Assembly (NCBI GenBank): GCA_002726335.1
Contig: PBSR01000258.1
Location: 1-25,112 of the forward strand
Reading direction: 5' to 3'
From: Gemmatimonadaceae bacterium
Lineage (GTDB): Bacteria; Latescibacterota; UBA2968; UBA8231
DNA: 25,112 nucleotides
The position numbers and the translations under genes are program-made. Below the pieces are notes generated by a model. It saw only the letters and a program-made list of their open reading frames with translations, searched no databases and had not been told where the DNA came from. Numbering within the stretch: position 1 is the first letter of the stretch; each line of letters begins with the position of its first letter. Of this stretch, positions 7,603 through 15,510 are shown in pieces.

Positions 7603-8439
7603 TTGATCATTGACACGCACACACACTTTTATGACCCCACCCGCCCGCAGGGCATTCCCTGGCCGCCGGCGGACAACGAGCTGCTGTACCGTACCGTTCT
7701 GCCTGCTCATCACCGTGAGCTGGCAGAACGGGAGGGTATCACCGGTACCGTCGTCGTCGAGGCCAGTTCGTGGCTCGATGACAACCAGTGGATTCTTGAT
7801 CTGGCGGCCGAGGACCCGTGGATCGTGGGCTTCGTCGGACACATCGATCCGGGAGCGGAGTTTGCCGAGCAGCTGGCCCGCTTCGCCGACCATCCCCAGT
7901 TTCTCGGGATTCGGCTCGGTGGCGGAGTCTTCGACGATCTGCACTCGGGAACGGCGTTGCAGGACATCGAGGAGCTGGCGAAGAATCTCCTCGCCCTCGA
8001 TGTCCTGGTGCGCGGCGAGCAGATCGATGCCGTCGGCGCTGTGGCGCGACTGTTCCCCGAACTGCGTATCGTCATCGATCATATCGGCCACGTACCGATC
8101 GACGGTGACGAGCCGGAGGCCGCCTGGCAGGAGGCCATGACCCGCACCGCCGAGTGTCGCAACGTCTACTGCAAGGTGTCGGCGGTAGCCGAGCAGTCGG
8201 TCACCCAGCCCGCACCTTCTGACGCTGACTTCTACCGCCCCACACTCGACGCCCTGTGGCGCATCTTCGGGGAGGACCGGGTCATCTTCGGGACGAACTG
8301 GCCCGTCAGCGACCGGGCCGCCGATTTCGCCGCGGTGGTCGCCATCGTGCGCAATTACGTCGAGGCCCTGGGTCCCGAGGCAGCGGCCAAGTACTGGTAC
8401 GCCAACGGCAAGAAGGCCTATCGCTTCACCGACCGGTGA
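7603..8439 (+). CDS. amidohydrolase family 2 protein (lactonase-like TIM barrel)
   Basis: A 278-residue protein of the Amidohydrolase_2 family (PF04909), which includes L-fuconolactonase-like lactonases and decarboxylases. Seen: the N-terminal metal motif DTHTHFYDP (H6, H8), the strand EGITGTVVVEASS, the later His in IDHIGH (about 160), and near the C-terminus GTNWPVS. At that last motif most relatives have D (GSDWPV), the residue that activates the metal-bound water; here it is Asn (about 232). The enzyme may use another base, belong to a subfamily with Asn, or be inactive on classical substrates. The start is TTG at 7603, 8 bases after AGGGAG (7589-7594); starts further upstream would translate the hairpin repeat. 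It lies between polA and amtB on the same strand. The substrate is unknown. Confidence 0.82.
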   Translation: MIIDTHTHFYDPTRPQGIPWPPADNELLYRTVLPAHHRELAEREGITGTVVVEASSWLDDNQWILDLAAEDPWIVGFVGHIDPGAEFAEQLARFADHPQFLGIRLGGGVFDDLHSGTALQDIEELAKNLLALDVLVRGEQIDAVGAVARLFPELRIVIDHIGHVPIDGDEPEAAWQEAMTRTAECRNVYCKVSAVAEQSVTQPAPSDADFYRPTLDALWRIFGEDRVIFGTNWPVSDRAADFAAVVAIVRNYVEALGPEAAAKYWYANGKKAYRFTDR

Positions 8440-8513
8440 GGCGGTAGAGGACCGGCCTGGCGCTGGCCCTTGTAGGGCGGGACGGATTAGGTTTACATAT
8501 GCACCAGCAGGCC

Positions 8514-8550
8514 GGCGCGACGGACCGGAGAACCGCCCTCGGCGCGACGG
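8514..8550. repeat. direct repeat in the amtB leader region
   Basis: GGCGCGACGG occurs at 8514-8523 and again at 8541-8550, 27 bp apart, in the 142-bp spacer before amtB. A TGCACC half-site like those of NtrC boxes sits at 8500-8505 without its partner half. These could be regulator sites for nitrogen control, but the evidence is thin. No convincing promoter was found in the spacer. Confidence 0.25.
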
Positions 8551-8581
8551 CTGCACACCTCCATAGGGAAGGAAGCAGGAC

Positions 8582-9967
8582 ATGCGATCATCGCCTCACT
8601 CGCTGGCTACGGGGGGCGGATCCGTGATCCGTTCACCGCTGGCAAGCCGCTCGCGGCTCGGTCTTGTCATCTTCGGACTCGCCTGCTGGCTGACGCCGGA
8701 TGCGGCTCTGGCGGACGGACTTGATTCGGGAGACACGGCGTGGATGCTCACATCCACGGCCCTCGTGCTGTTCATGACAATTCCTGGTCTGGCACTGTTC
8801 TACGGCGGCCTTGTCCGCTCCAAGAACGTGCTGTCCGTGCTCATGCAGTGCTTCGCCCTGACCGCGATGATGACGATCATCTGGGTCCTGTGGGGGTACA
8901 GCCTCGCCTTCGACACGACGGGCATGGAAGCGGGTGTCGTCAATCTGCACTCCTTCGTGGGTGGTCTCGACAAGGCCCTGTTGCGCGGTGTCGGGGTCGA
9001 CTCGCTGGCCGGCACGGTGCCCGAGACCGTCTTCGTCACCTTCCAGATGACCTTCGCCATCATCACCCCGGCGCTGATCGCCGGGGCGTTCGCCGAGCGC
9101 ATGAAGTTTTCCGCCATGATGCTGTTCATGGCCATCTGGTCCACCGTCGTCTATGCACCGATCTGCCACATGGCGTGGAGCGGTGACGGCGCTTTCTTCT
9201 GGGACAAGGGGATCCTCGACTTCGCCGGCGGCACGGTGGTGCATATCAACGCCGGGATCGCGGCATTGCTCGTGGCCATTCTCCTCGGCAAACGCCGCGG
9301 CTACCCCGACACCATCATCCCGCCGCACAGTCTCGTGCTGACCGTCATCGGGGCTTGCATGCTGTGGGTGGGCTGGTTCGGCTTCAACGCAGGTTCCGCA
9401 CTGGCCGCCGACGGCGCTGCCGGCATGGCCATGCTGGTGACCCAGGTGGCCACCGCCTCTGCCGCCCTGGCGTGGATGCTGGTGGAGTGGGTGAAACACG
9501 GCAAACCGAGTGTCCTTGGTATCGTCACCGGTGCCGTGGCTGGCCTCGTGGCCATCACCCCCGCCTCCGGGAGTGTCGGTCCGCTGGGCGCCATCGTCGT
9601 CGGGCTGGCCTCCGGGTCCCTCTGTTTCTGGGGAGCTACCAGCCTCAAACACAAGCTGGGTTACGATGATTCCCTCGACGCCTTCGGCGTGCACGGTATC
9701 GGCGGGATCGTCGGCGCCTTGCTGACGGGTGTTTTCGTCTCCGATTCGTTGGGAGGCATGGGCTTGGCCGAAGGCATGACGATCGGCAGCCAACTGTGGG
9801 CGCAGATCGTCGGTGTGCTGTTCACAGTCGTCTATTGCGGCGTGCTGACCTTCATCATCCTCAAGGTCGTCGACGGTCTCGTCGGCCTGCGTGTCGCCGA
9901 GGATGAAGAGGACCGTGGTCTCGACATCTCATTGCACAACGAGCAGGGCTACTACTCAGAGGTCTGA
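8582..9967 (+). CDS. amtB: ammonium transporter AmtB
   Basis: A 461-residue Amt/Mep/Rh channel that conducts ammonium through the inner membrane. A signal sequence (hydrophobic stretch about 26-40, likely cleavage after ALA about 45) precedes the usual 11 membrane helices. Seen: FYGGLVRSKNVLS, the Phe-gate helix FQMTFAIITPALIAGAFAERM near positions 155-175, and the Amt signature DFAGGTVVHINAG carrying D213 and the first pore His, H221. The second pore His, H371, lies in VHGIGGIVGALLTG. All conduction residues are therefore present. The cytoplasmic tail ends in YYSEV. The ATG at 8582 follows AAGGAAG at 6 bp. The PII gene follows after 51 bp, so AmtB is expected to be plugged by GlnK when nitrogen is plentiful. 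Confidence 0.96.
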   Translation: MRSSPHSLATGGGSVIRSPLASRSRLGLVIFGLACWLTPDAALADGLDSGDTAWMLTSTALVLFMTIPGLALFYGGLVRSKNVLSVLMQCFALTAMMTIIWVLWGYSLAFDTTGMEAGVVNLHSFVGGLDKALLRGVGVDSLAGTVPETVFVTFQMTFAIITPALIAGAFAERMKFSAMMLFMAIWSTVVYAPICHMAWSGDGAFFWDKGILDFAGGTVVHINAGIAALLVAILLGKRRGYPDTIIPPHSLVLTVIGACMLWVGWFGFNAGSALAADGAAGMAMLVTQVATASAALAWMLVEWVKHGKPSVLGIVTGAVAGLVAITPASGSVGPLGAIVVGLASGSLCFWGATSLKHKLGYDDSLDAFGVHGIGGIVGALLTGVFVSDSLGGMGLAEGMTIGSQLWAQIVGVLFTVVYCGVLTFIILKVVDGLVGLRVAEDEEDRGLDISLHNEQGYYSEV

Positions 9968-9996
9968 TCACAGAGGTCTGACCTTAGGGGGTCTGA
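9957..9996. repeat. triplicated GGTCTGA motif at the amtB stop
   Basis: CAGAGGTCTGA at 9957-9967 (containing the amtB stop) is repeated as CAGAGGTCTGA at 9971-9981 and again, imperfectly, as GGGGTCTGA at 9988-9996, with spacings of 14 and about 15 bp. It looks like local duplication of the gene end within the amtB-glnK spacer. No function is evident. Confidence 0.6.
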
Positions 9997-10018
9997 CAGA
10001 ACAGGTAAAGGGGTTCCG

Positions 10019-10357
10019 ATGAAACTGCTGAAATGTGTCGTCAGGCCGAACGCGCTGGAAAAGGTGAAAGAAGCGCTCAGCGCGCTCGGCGTGATGGGAA
10101 TGACGGTGAGTGAGGTCAAAGGATATGGACGTCAGAAGGGCCATAAGGAGATCTATCGCGGTGCCGAGTACAATATCGACTTCACGCCGAAGCTGGAGAT
10201 CGAAATCGTCGTCGGTGAGGCCATCGCCGAGCGTGCCATCGACGCGGTGAAAGAGGCGGCCAACACGGGCAATATCGGCGATGGCAAGATCTTCGTCGTC
10301 CCGGTGGACCAGGTCGTTCGCATCCGCACGGGTGAGATGGGGGAGTCGGCGATCTAG
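10019..10357 (+). CDS. glnK: PII signal-transduction protein
   Basis: A 112-residue PII protein. The trimer binds ATP/ADP and 2-oxoglutarate and reports nitrogen status. Seen: the N-terminal strand MKLLKCVVRP, the T-loop KGYGRQKGHKEIYRGAEYNIDFTPK with Q39, K40 and Y51 (the uridylylation site of proteobacterial PII), and the C-terminal block GKIFVVPVDQVVRIRTGE. Length is exactly typical. The ATG at 10019 follows AAAGGGG at about 5 bp. It is placed directly after amtB, the classical glnK position, so GlnK rather than GlnB is preferred; the sequence alone cannot separate the two. A strong intrinsic terminator follows, closing the amtB-glnK unit. Confidence 0.95.
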   Translation: MKLLKCVVRPNALEKVKEALSALGVMGMTVSEVKGYGRQKGHKEIYRGAEYNIDFTPKLEIEIVVGEAIAERAIDAVKEAANTGNIGDGKIFVVPVDQVVRIRTGEMGESAI

Positions 10358-10388
10358 TCGGCCCGTCGGTCCTAACGGAGTGTGAGTC

Positions 10389-10423
10389 AGGCGGCCGTGC
10401 CCACCGGGTACGGCCGCCTTTTT
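10389..10423 (+). terminator. intrinsic terminator after glnK
   Basis: A 10-bp perfect stem, AGGCGGCCGT (10389-10398) with ACGGCCGCCT (10410-10419), extendable to 14 bp through one G-T pair and CCC/GGG around an ACC loop. It runs directly into five T's (10419-10423). It ends the amtB-glnK transcript 31 bp after glnK and separates it from the next gene. Confidence 0.92.
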
Positions 10424-10438
10424 CTGCGGGGCAATCAA

Positions 10439-11923
10439 ATGACAACTGAGGACACGATTCTGCAGCGTGTGACGGGATCCCTCGACGTGCTTCTCCGTCT
10501 GGGTGAGCAGTTCGGGGGGCTGTTTCCGTCGATGATCGACCGCGCGACCCGGCAGATGGTCGCGGATGCCCCGGAGCCGATCCCCGGGCAGCGTGGCGGC
10601 GATCGCTCCTATCGGGGCAGCAACCTGATCCATGACGAGGCGACGCTGCTGACGATGTACGGCCTCGCCGAGGCGCTGAACCGACCCGACTACGAAGTCG
10701 CCGCCGACAGGTACCTGGAACGCTTCGCCACCCACTGTACGGCGACGGTCTCGGGCCTGTTTCCCTGGGGCGAGCACTCCTACTGGGACTTGGAGCGGGA
10801 CTGTGTCGGCGACGGTCAATGGCATCGTGACCCGGAGCGTCGGGGTCAGGCCGTGCACGACCATCTGCGCGCCGCGCCGCAGTGGCTGTGGGATAAGCTC
10901 TCCGGGTTCAACCCGCGCTGCCTGGAGACCTTCGCCGAAGGGCTCGACAACCATTGGTCGACCAACGAGTTGGCTTCGGCCAACGAGTTGGATTCGACCC
11001 GCAAGCCTGGAGAGCCGCTGGAATACATCCGCCACGGCCTGATCGAGCAGCGGGAGTACCATCCCCGCGGGGCGCGATCGTGTGACTTTCCCCGTCATGG
11101 CGGTTTCTTCATCGTCGACTGGGCCTGTGCGTTTCGGGCGACGGGGAGGCAGGACTTCCTGGAGCAGATCCGCAGGATGGTCGACTACTGGTGGCCGAAG
11201 CGGGACGAGCGCGACCTGCTGCTGCTCGAGAGTCGTTCGCCCGAAGAGGACGAACGATTCTACGGTACCAACGCACCGGGACAGACCCTGTCGCTGGCCG
11301 TCAGCCTGCTCGAAGCGGCGCCGCTGCTGACGGACGACGAGCCGCAGCTGGCCGCCACCATGGCCGAACGCGCCACCGCCTACATCGACGGGTTTCTCAG
11401 AGCGCCCCACGATCTCGATCAAGGTATCTTCGTCATCCACTCCAAACGCGACGGCAATACGGTGTTCGAGAAGATGCCGGTGTGGGGCAGTGTGTACGGC
11501 ATCTGGCCCGCCTCGTACGTGGCTCTTACCTGTCTGCTGGGGTATCGGCAGACAGGGGACGAGCGGTTGTTGTCCTGGGCGCGCGCCGCCGGCGAGCGGT
11601 ACGCGGAGGAGCCGATTCCCGCTGGGGTTCAGGCCCCGGCGATGGATGCCGGTCTGGGTCTGGGTCTGCTGGCGGACCTGTATGACGTGACCGGAGAAGC
11701 GACCTGGCTCTGTTCGGCAATGACCCTGGCCGAGTCACTGCTGAAGATCTACTACCCGGATGTGGACGGGAGCCGGGCGGATCTGCCCGTGGGAGCGGCG
11801 GGCATCGATTGGTACGAATCACAGATGGGGCCGGGATTCCTGCTGCACGGGCTGGCGCGAACCGCATTGCTCAACCGCGGCCCTGACGCCTGCCCGCTGG
11901 CCGCGGATTACACGGCCCGTTGA
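10439..11923 (+). CDS. six-hairpin-like (alpha/alpha barrel) protein, function unknown
   Basis: A 494-residue soluble protein without signal peptide or membrane segments. The sequence is rich in paired amphipathic helices with aromatic and acidic loop residues (HDEATLLTMYGLAEAL, GGFFIVDWACAFRATG, NAPGQTLSLAVSLLEAA, WGSVYGIWPASYVALTCLLGYRQTGDERLL, AMDAGLGLGLLADLYDVTG). Such repeats are typical of six-hairpin glycosidases, N-acylglucosamine 2-epimerase-like folds and alpha/alpha-barrel polysaccharide lyases. I cannot assign a catalytic pair or substrate. The ATG at 10439 is chosen because a start at 10382 would translate the glnK terminator. An 18-bp in-frame tandem duplication (10962-10997) gives NELASANELDS in the middle. 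It stands alone after the terminator and before the PurF-like gene. Confidence 0.78.
   Translation: MTTEDTILQRVTGSLDVLLRLGEQFGGLFPSMIDRATRQMVADAPEPIPGQRGGDRSYRGSNLIHDEATLLTMYGLAEALNRPDYEVAADRYLERFATHCTATVSGLFPWGEHSYWDLERDCVGDGQWHRDPERRGQAVHDHLRAAPQWLWDKLSGFNPRCLETFAEGLDNHWSTNELASANELDSTRKPGEPLEYIRHGLIEQREYHPRGARSCDFPRHGGFFIVDWACAFRATGRQDFLEQIRRMVDYWWPKRDERDLLLLESRSPEEDERFYGTNAPGQTLSLAVSLLEAAPLLTDDEPQLAATMAERATAYIDGFLRAPHDLDQGIFVIHSKRDGNTVFEKMPVWGSVYGIWPASYVALTCLLGYRQTGDERLLSWARAAGERYAEEPIPAGVQAPAMDAGLGLGLLADLYDVTGEATWLCSAMTLAESLLKIYYPDVDGSRADLPVGAAGIDWYESQMGPGFLLHGLARTALLNRGPDACPLAADYTAR
10962..10997 (+). repeat. 18-bp in-frame tandem duplication
   Basis: CCAACGAGTTGGCTTCGG (10962-10979) is followed directly by CCAACGAGTTGGATTCGA (10980-10997), with two mismatches. 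It adds six residues (TNELAS/ANELDS) inside the six-hairpin-like protein without breaking the frame. It looks like a fairly recent slippage or duplication event. Confidence 0.8.
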
Positions 11924-11957
11924 GGCCCGGGGCGAGTCCAAGCCGCACATGTCTCCA

Positions 11958-11991
11958 CCCCCTCGCGGGGGGCGCGGACAGGCGCTATATT
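11958..11991 (+). promoter_or_regulatory. GC hairpin and TATATT box in the spacer before the purF-like gene
   Basis: The 211-bp spacer 11924-12134 holds a CCCCC-TCGC-GGGGG hairpin (11958-11971) 35 bp after the preceding stop and an AT-rich TATATT (11986-11991). TATATT could be a -10 element, but no matching -35 is seen 16-18 bp upstream. The hairpin lacks a T tract. The remaining spacer contains a low-complexity CAGCTGCAGCT/GCGGCT stretch near 12080-12110 and nothing else I recognise. Confidence 0.25.
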
Positions 11992-12134
11992 CTCATCTCT
12001 CCCCGCAGTACCCGGGCTCGGCCCGAACACCGGCCAACCCTCGCGATCTTCCATTGCCAACAGATGTACAGACCATCTACAGCTGCAGCTCAAGCTGCGG
12101 CTCCAGCCGCTTCTGCCACCGGTGAGGAACTGCT

Positions 12135-13619
12135 ATGGAAGACGCCGTCCGTCACAACTGCGGATTCTGCGTCGCCCACACCCTGCATGACGCCTATTCC
12201 TTTATTCGCTCGCTGCAGCACCGTGGGCGGGAAGCTGCAGGAATCGCGGCGGTAGGCGAAGGGCGGATCGATGTCATCAAGTGGGCCGGTGGCGTGGACC
12301 GCTTCGACGTCACCGATCTGCACAAGATCTTTCCGAGTCCGAGCTACCATACCTACATGGCGCATGTACGCTACGCCACACGGGGCAGCAAGGAGGAGAT
12401 CCTTGACGACGCCCATCCCCACGTGTTGGGCGGACAGGTGGAGGAGCGAGGCAACCACATCCTGATCCGTGACTGTGAGATGGCAGCGGTGCACAACGGC
12501 CAGGTCGACCTGAGTCATTTCTCCGATCTCGACCTGTCGCGCACAACGTCCTCCTGTGATACCGAGGCCCTGCTCTATCTCTACCGCCGGGACGGCGAGC
12601 AGGAGTTGATGCGACGGGTGCCCGGCGCCTACACCATGGCCATTGCCGACTGGCGCAAGCGAGATGTCATCGTGATGCGCGACCGGACAGGAATCAAGCC
12701 CGGCGTACTCGGCTGGAAGGATGGCAAGTACGGCGTGGCGTCTGAGGACATCGCCTTCCGCAAGAACGGCGGCGAGTTCATCGAGGATCTCGATCCCGGG
12801 TCGACTTACTATCTGTCACCTGAAGGTGAGTTTTCGAAGGAGCCTCTGGTGGCGCCCGAGCCGTCCCACTGCTTCTTCGAATGGAATTACGTCGCCGACG
12901 TGGACTCCATCCTCAACCACCTGTCGGCGCGTCGTGTACGCGAGGTCCTCGGCGAGATCCTGGCCGAGGAGTTCAGTCCCGACGATGCTGATGTGGTCAC
13001 GTTTCTGCCACGTTGTCCGGAGGTGGCCGCCCGCTCGTACGCGCGCAAGGTGGACAAACCCTTCGTCAACATCTTCTACAAGATGCGCGGAGAGCGCTCC
13101 TTCCAGGGATCGAATGCGCAGGACCGCAAGCAGTCGATCGACAACAACCTGCACGTCCTGCCGGGCCTGAAACCGCAACTGGCGGGCAAGACGGTGGTGC
13201 TCATCGATGACAGCATCGTGCGCGGCAACAACTCGATCCGTGCCCGGGAGTTGCTCTACGAACACCTGGGAGTGAAGAAGGCCTACCTCGTGTCCTACAC
13301 GCCCCCCATCGGCATCGTGCCCGACGACGGCATCCCGCGGGGATGTATGTTCGGTGTCGACATGCCGCCAGATCCTCCCGACGGCGAAGGCTTTATCGCT
13401 CGTGGCTGCACCACGGACGAGATCAGCCGCAAGATGGATATGCCCGTCGTCTACGTGTCGGTAGCCGGGATGCTGCAGGCGTTTCAGCGTCTGGGGCTCA
13501 ACTGTGATGACCTGTGCACTTACTGCATCGGCGGCAGCCATCCCTTCGCCAACTCCCTGTCAGCGGTGGCTCAAGAGACGCCCCAACTCGATCTGCTGTC
13601 CATCTCCTCCGGGGGGTGA
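12135..13619 (+). CDS. amidophosphoribosyltransferase-like protein (divergent PurF)
   Basis: A 494-residue two-domain protein. PurF makes phosphoribosylamine from PRPP and glutamine, the first purine step. The N-terminal class II glutamine amidotransferase has CGFCVAH with Cys9 (an 8-residue propeptide would be removed to expose it), then SLQHRGREAAGIA, AHVRYATRG and the VHNGQV loop. The C-terminal phosphoribosyltransferase has the PRPP loop VVLIDDSIVRGNNS from about 354. C246, C404, C461 and C464 (CxxC) match the four-cysteine spacing of [4Fe-4S] Bacillus-type PurF. Oddities: HPH in place of the usual QPF after the Arg loop, RDRTGIKPG for RDPLGIRPL, and an insert around PDDGIPRG. A purF paralogue or class variant is possible. 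GTGAGGAA precedes the ATG. No other purine gene is visible here. The last 60 bases overlap the convergent lipoprotein gene. Confidence 0.82.
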   Translation: MEDAVRHNCGFCVAHTLHDAYSFIRSLQHRGREAAGIAAVGEGRIDVIKWAGGVDRFDVTDLHKIFPSPSYHTYMAHVRYATRGSKEEILDDAHPHVLGGQVEERGNHILIRDCEMAAVHNGQVDLSHFSDLDLSRTTSSCDTEALLYLYRRDGEQELMRRVPGAYTMAIADWRKRDVIVMRDRTGIKPGVLGWKDGKYGVASEDIAFRKNGGEFIEDLDPGSTYYLSPEGEFSKEPLVAPEPSHCFFEWNYVADVDSILNHLSARRVREVLGEILAEEFSPDDADVVTFLPRCPEVAARSYARKVDKPFVNIFYKMRGERSFQGSNAQDRKQSIDNNLHVLPGLKPQLAGKTVVLIDDSIVRGNNSIRARELLYEHLGVKKAYLVSYTPPIGIVPDDGIPRGCMFGVDMPPDPPDGEGFIARGCTTDEISRKMDMPVVYVSVAGMLQAFQRLGLNCDDLCTYCIGGSHPFANSLSAVAQETPQLDLLSISSGG

Positions 13620-14702
13620 ACGCCGTCCGGCGGGGATCACCGCCGTGCGTCCAGCAGGGGACAGCACGCCAAGAAAGCTGGCTGTCCAGCCCAGGGACCC
13701 GTCGAGTCCGAAGGGGCTGTGGCCTCCCCCGGCGTAGTAGTGGGCCTCGATCATTCCTCCCGCAGCCAGAATTGCCTCTTCCAGCGCCCGGGTCTCATCG
13801 ACGGCGACGACATCGTCAGCCGTGCCATGGTGGGCGAGCACCGCCGGCAGGCGATCGGCGAAGTGCAGCGGCGACCGGCGCAGCAGTTCCAGACGCATGT
13901 CCGCCAGCGACAGTTCACCACGCTCCAGGGGATCAACCACCGAACTCTGCAACTGCGGAATGCTGGCCAGATCCGGCGGCGTATCGTCGAGGATGCTCAC
14001 CAGCAGCTGCTGCGCGTACGGTCCGAAGAAATCGGTGGGACCAAAGAAGTCGACAACCCGTACCACGCCGGCTTCGCGAATGGCAGTCAACAGGGCGATG
14101 GCGCCGCCGGCGCTGAAGCCATACGTCGCCGCCCCCGTCGAGTTGACCTCGGGTTGCTCCCAGGCCACGTGGATCAGCGCCAGGGCATCGTCGACCTCAC
14201 CATCCCAGATGCTGATGTCACCCTCCGAGGTCCAGCTGCCCGAGCCATAGGACAGGGTCTTGCCGCGATACGAGGGCAACACGAGAACGAACTGAGAGGC
14301 CCGGATCCCGGCGATGGCGCCGAGACCGAACAGGGAGGACTCGACGTTCACACCGATGTCGCTGAAGTGGGTGTAGGCGAGCACCGGACGGGGAACCACT
14401 GAATTGACCGGAATGACAAGCGCGCCATAGTGCCTGTCGCCCTGCACGAGATGGGACAGGATCCTCACCTCGACGGTATCGATACCGACGGTGACCGTGT
14501 CCCGCTGCAGGATCCGGACCTCACGGGCTGTCACGTCGCGCGAGGCCCAGTCGGCCAGCACAGCGGCGCGTTCAGCCTCGGTGACGGAAGCGAACAGCAG
14601 GGGCAGGTCGGCACGATCGAAGCCGGCGTCGGGGCCGGCGCCGCCGTCGCTGCCGCAGCTATAGAGGAAGACAGCGAGCAACAGGCTGGTTGCGCGCTTC
14701 AA
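13560..14702 (-). CDS. secreted lipoprotein alpha/beta hydrolase
   Basis: A 380-residue predicted lipoprotein. From the TTG at 14702 it begins KRATSLLLAVFLYSC, a short basic n-region, a hydrophobic core and a lipobox-type Cys, then a Gly/Asp-rich linker. The body is an alpha/beta hydrolase: nucleophile elbow YGFSAGG, Asp candidate in HHGTADDVVAVDET and His in YYAGGGHSPFG, so the triad is complete. Substrate (ester or peptide) unknown. The start is chosen because the signal peptide begins there, and the TTG overlaps the stop of the upstream ABC permease as TTGA (14699-14702), implying translational coupling. The C-terminal about 30 residues run past the hydrolase fold and overlap the purF-like gene by 60 bases. 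A 6-bp GC hairpin lies at 13628-13645. A role with the ABC exporter is inferred from position only. Confidence 0.82.
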   Translation of the reverse strand: MKRATSLLLAVFLYSCGSDGGAGPDAGFDRADLPLLFASVTEAERAAVLADWASRDVTAREVRILQRDTVTVGIDTVEVRILSHLVQGDRHYGALVIPVNSVVPRPVLAYTHFSDIGVNVESSLFGLGAIAGIRASQFVLVLPSYRGKTLSYGSGSWTSEGDISIWDGEVDDALALIHVAWEQPEVNSTGAATYGFSAGGAIALLTAIREAGVVRVVDFFGPTDFFGPYAQQLLVSILDDTPPDLASIPQLQSSVVDPLERGELSLADMRLELLRRSPLHFADRLPAVLAHHGTADDVVAVDETRALEEAILAAGGMIEAHYYAGGGHSPFGLDGSLGWTASFLGVLSPAGRTAVIPAGRRSPPGGDGQQIELGRLLSHR

Positions 14703-15508
14703 CTGCCAGTCGAACGATAGCGGGTGACGCCGAAACTCCAGAGGCGCAGACTGACGGCGAGAAAGGCGAAACCCGCCAGGGGTGCCAGCCAGCAGACCGG
14801 GTCGGCCATCGGATCGGTGCGACCGACGATCGCCAGTGCGGGGTAGTAGGTGACACATGCGAGAGGCACGATCCAGGTGAAGAAGCGCCGGAAGTTGTCA
14901 CGGTATATGGTGATCGGGTACTGGCCGGCGAAGTTGCCGCCGTGGGTGACACAGTTGAGGATCTCCAGAGTCTCGACTGTCCAGAAGGACATCATTCCTC
15001 CCAGTACCGACAAGGCATAGAACAAGCTGCCAGCACCGAGAACGGAGAGAACGGTCAGGGCGAGACGGGGTAGGTCGAGACCGAGTCCGAGTTCCATCCA
15101 GGCCCACCCCAGAACGAGGGCTCCCTGAGCGAAGCGGCCGACACGTCGCAGTTGCAGTTCCTGACCGGCCAGTTGCAGGACCGTCGACCGGGGGCGCAGC
15201 AGGACCCTGTCGAACGTGCCGGAGCGAATGGCCTGATGAACGTGCTCGAAGCCGCGGGACGTCGCCTCGGCCAGGGCGAAGCCGGTGTTGACCAGTCCGT
15301 AGAATACGGCGACCTCCGCCAGGGACCAGCTGCGGAGATGGCCGAAACGATCGAACATCACCCACACCGCGACGAACTCGAGGAAGCTGACGGCAAAGGT
15401 GCCGGCCAGCAGCATCAGGAAGGAAGCGCGGTACTGCATCTGGCCTCGCATCGATACCGACACGAGGCGGGCGTAGAGGCTGATTGTCTGGCGCATGGTG
15501 GTGAACAC
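14699..15508 (-). CDS. ABC-2 type transporter permease (second subunit)
   Basis: A 269-residue permease with about six hydrophobic segments. It carries the motif IRSGTFDRVLLRPRS in the first cytoplasmic stretch, which marks the ABC-2 family with paired permeases (PF06182 type). It is partner of the ATPase and first permease directly upstream. The GTG at 15508 is preferred: six G's at 15514-15519 lie 5 bp upstream, and only 2 bases separate it from the previous stop (15511). An ATG at 15496 is the alternative, shortening the protein by four residues. The stop overlaps the start of the lipoprotein gene. The exported substrate is unknown; relatives export lipids, drugs or polysaccharide-related molecules. 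Confidence 0.87.
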   Translation of the reverse strand: MFTTMRQTISLYARLVSVSMRGQMQYRASFLMLLAGTFAVSFLEFVAVWVMFDRFGHLRSWSLAEVAVFYGLVNTGFALAEATSRGFEHVHQAIRSGTFDRVLLRPRSTVLQLAGQELQLRRVGRFAQGALVLGWAWMELGLGLDLPRLALTVLSVLGAGSLFYALSVLGGMMSFWTVETLEILNCVTHGGNFAGQYPITIYRDNFRRFFTWIVPLACVTYYPALAIVGRTDPMADPVCWLAPLAGFAFLAVSLRLWSFGVTRYRSTGS

Positions 15509-15510
15509 GA

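Noticed and set aside
7150..7622. Short minus-strand frames across the 68-bp tandem repeat with repeated peptide NTAREMS..QPGMLHRA
   Set aside because: 68 bp is not a multiple of 3, so the two copies are read in different frames by any one protein; the compensatory change fits a structure, not coding.
8456..8476. Possible sigma-54 promoter (TGGCGC-TGGCCC-TTGT) before amtB
   Set aside because: The -24/-12 spacing is one base too long and the essential GC of the -12 box is GT.
8633..9793. 386-residue open frame antisense to amtB
   Set aside because: His/Asp/Gly-rich shadow of a certain transporter gene; no motif.
9968..11440. 490-residue open frame antisense to glnK and the six-hairpin-like gene
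   Set aside because: Spans the terminator and glnK in antisense; low-complexity Arg/Gln-rich translation with no recognisable domain.
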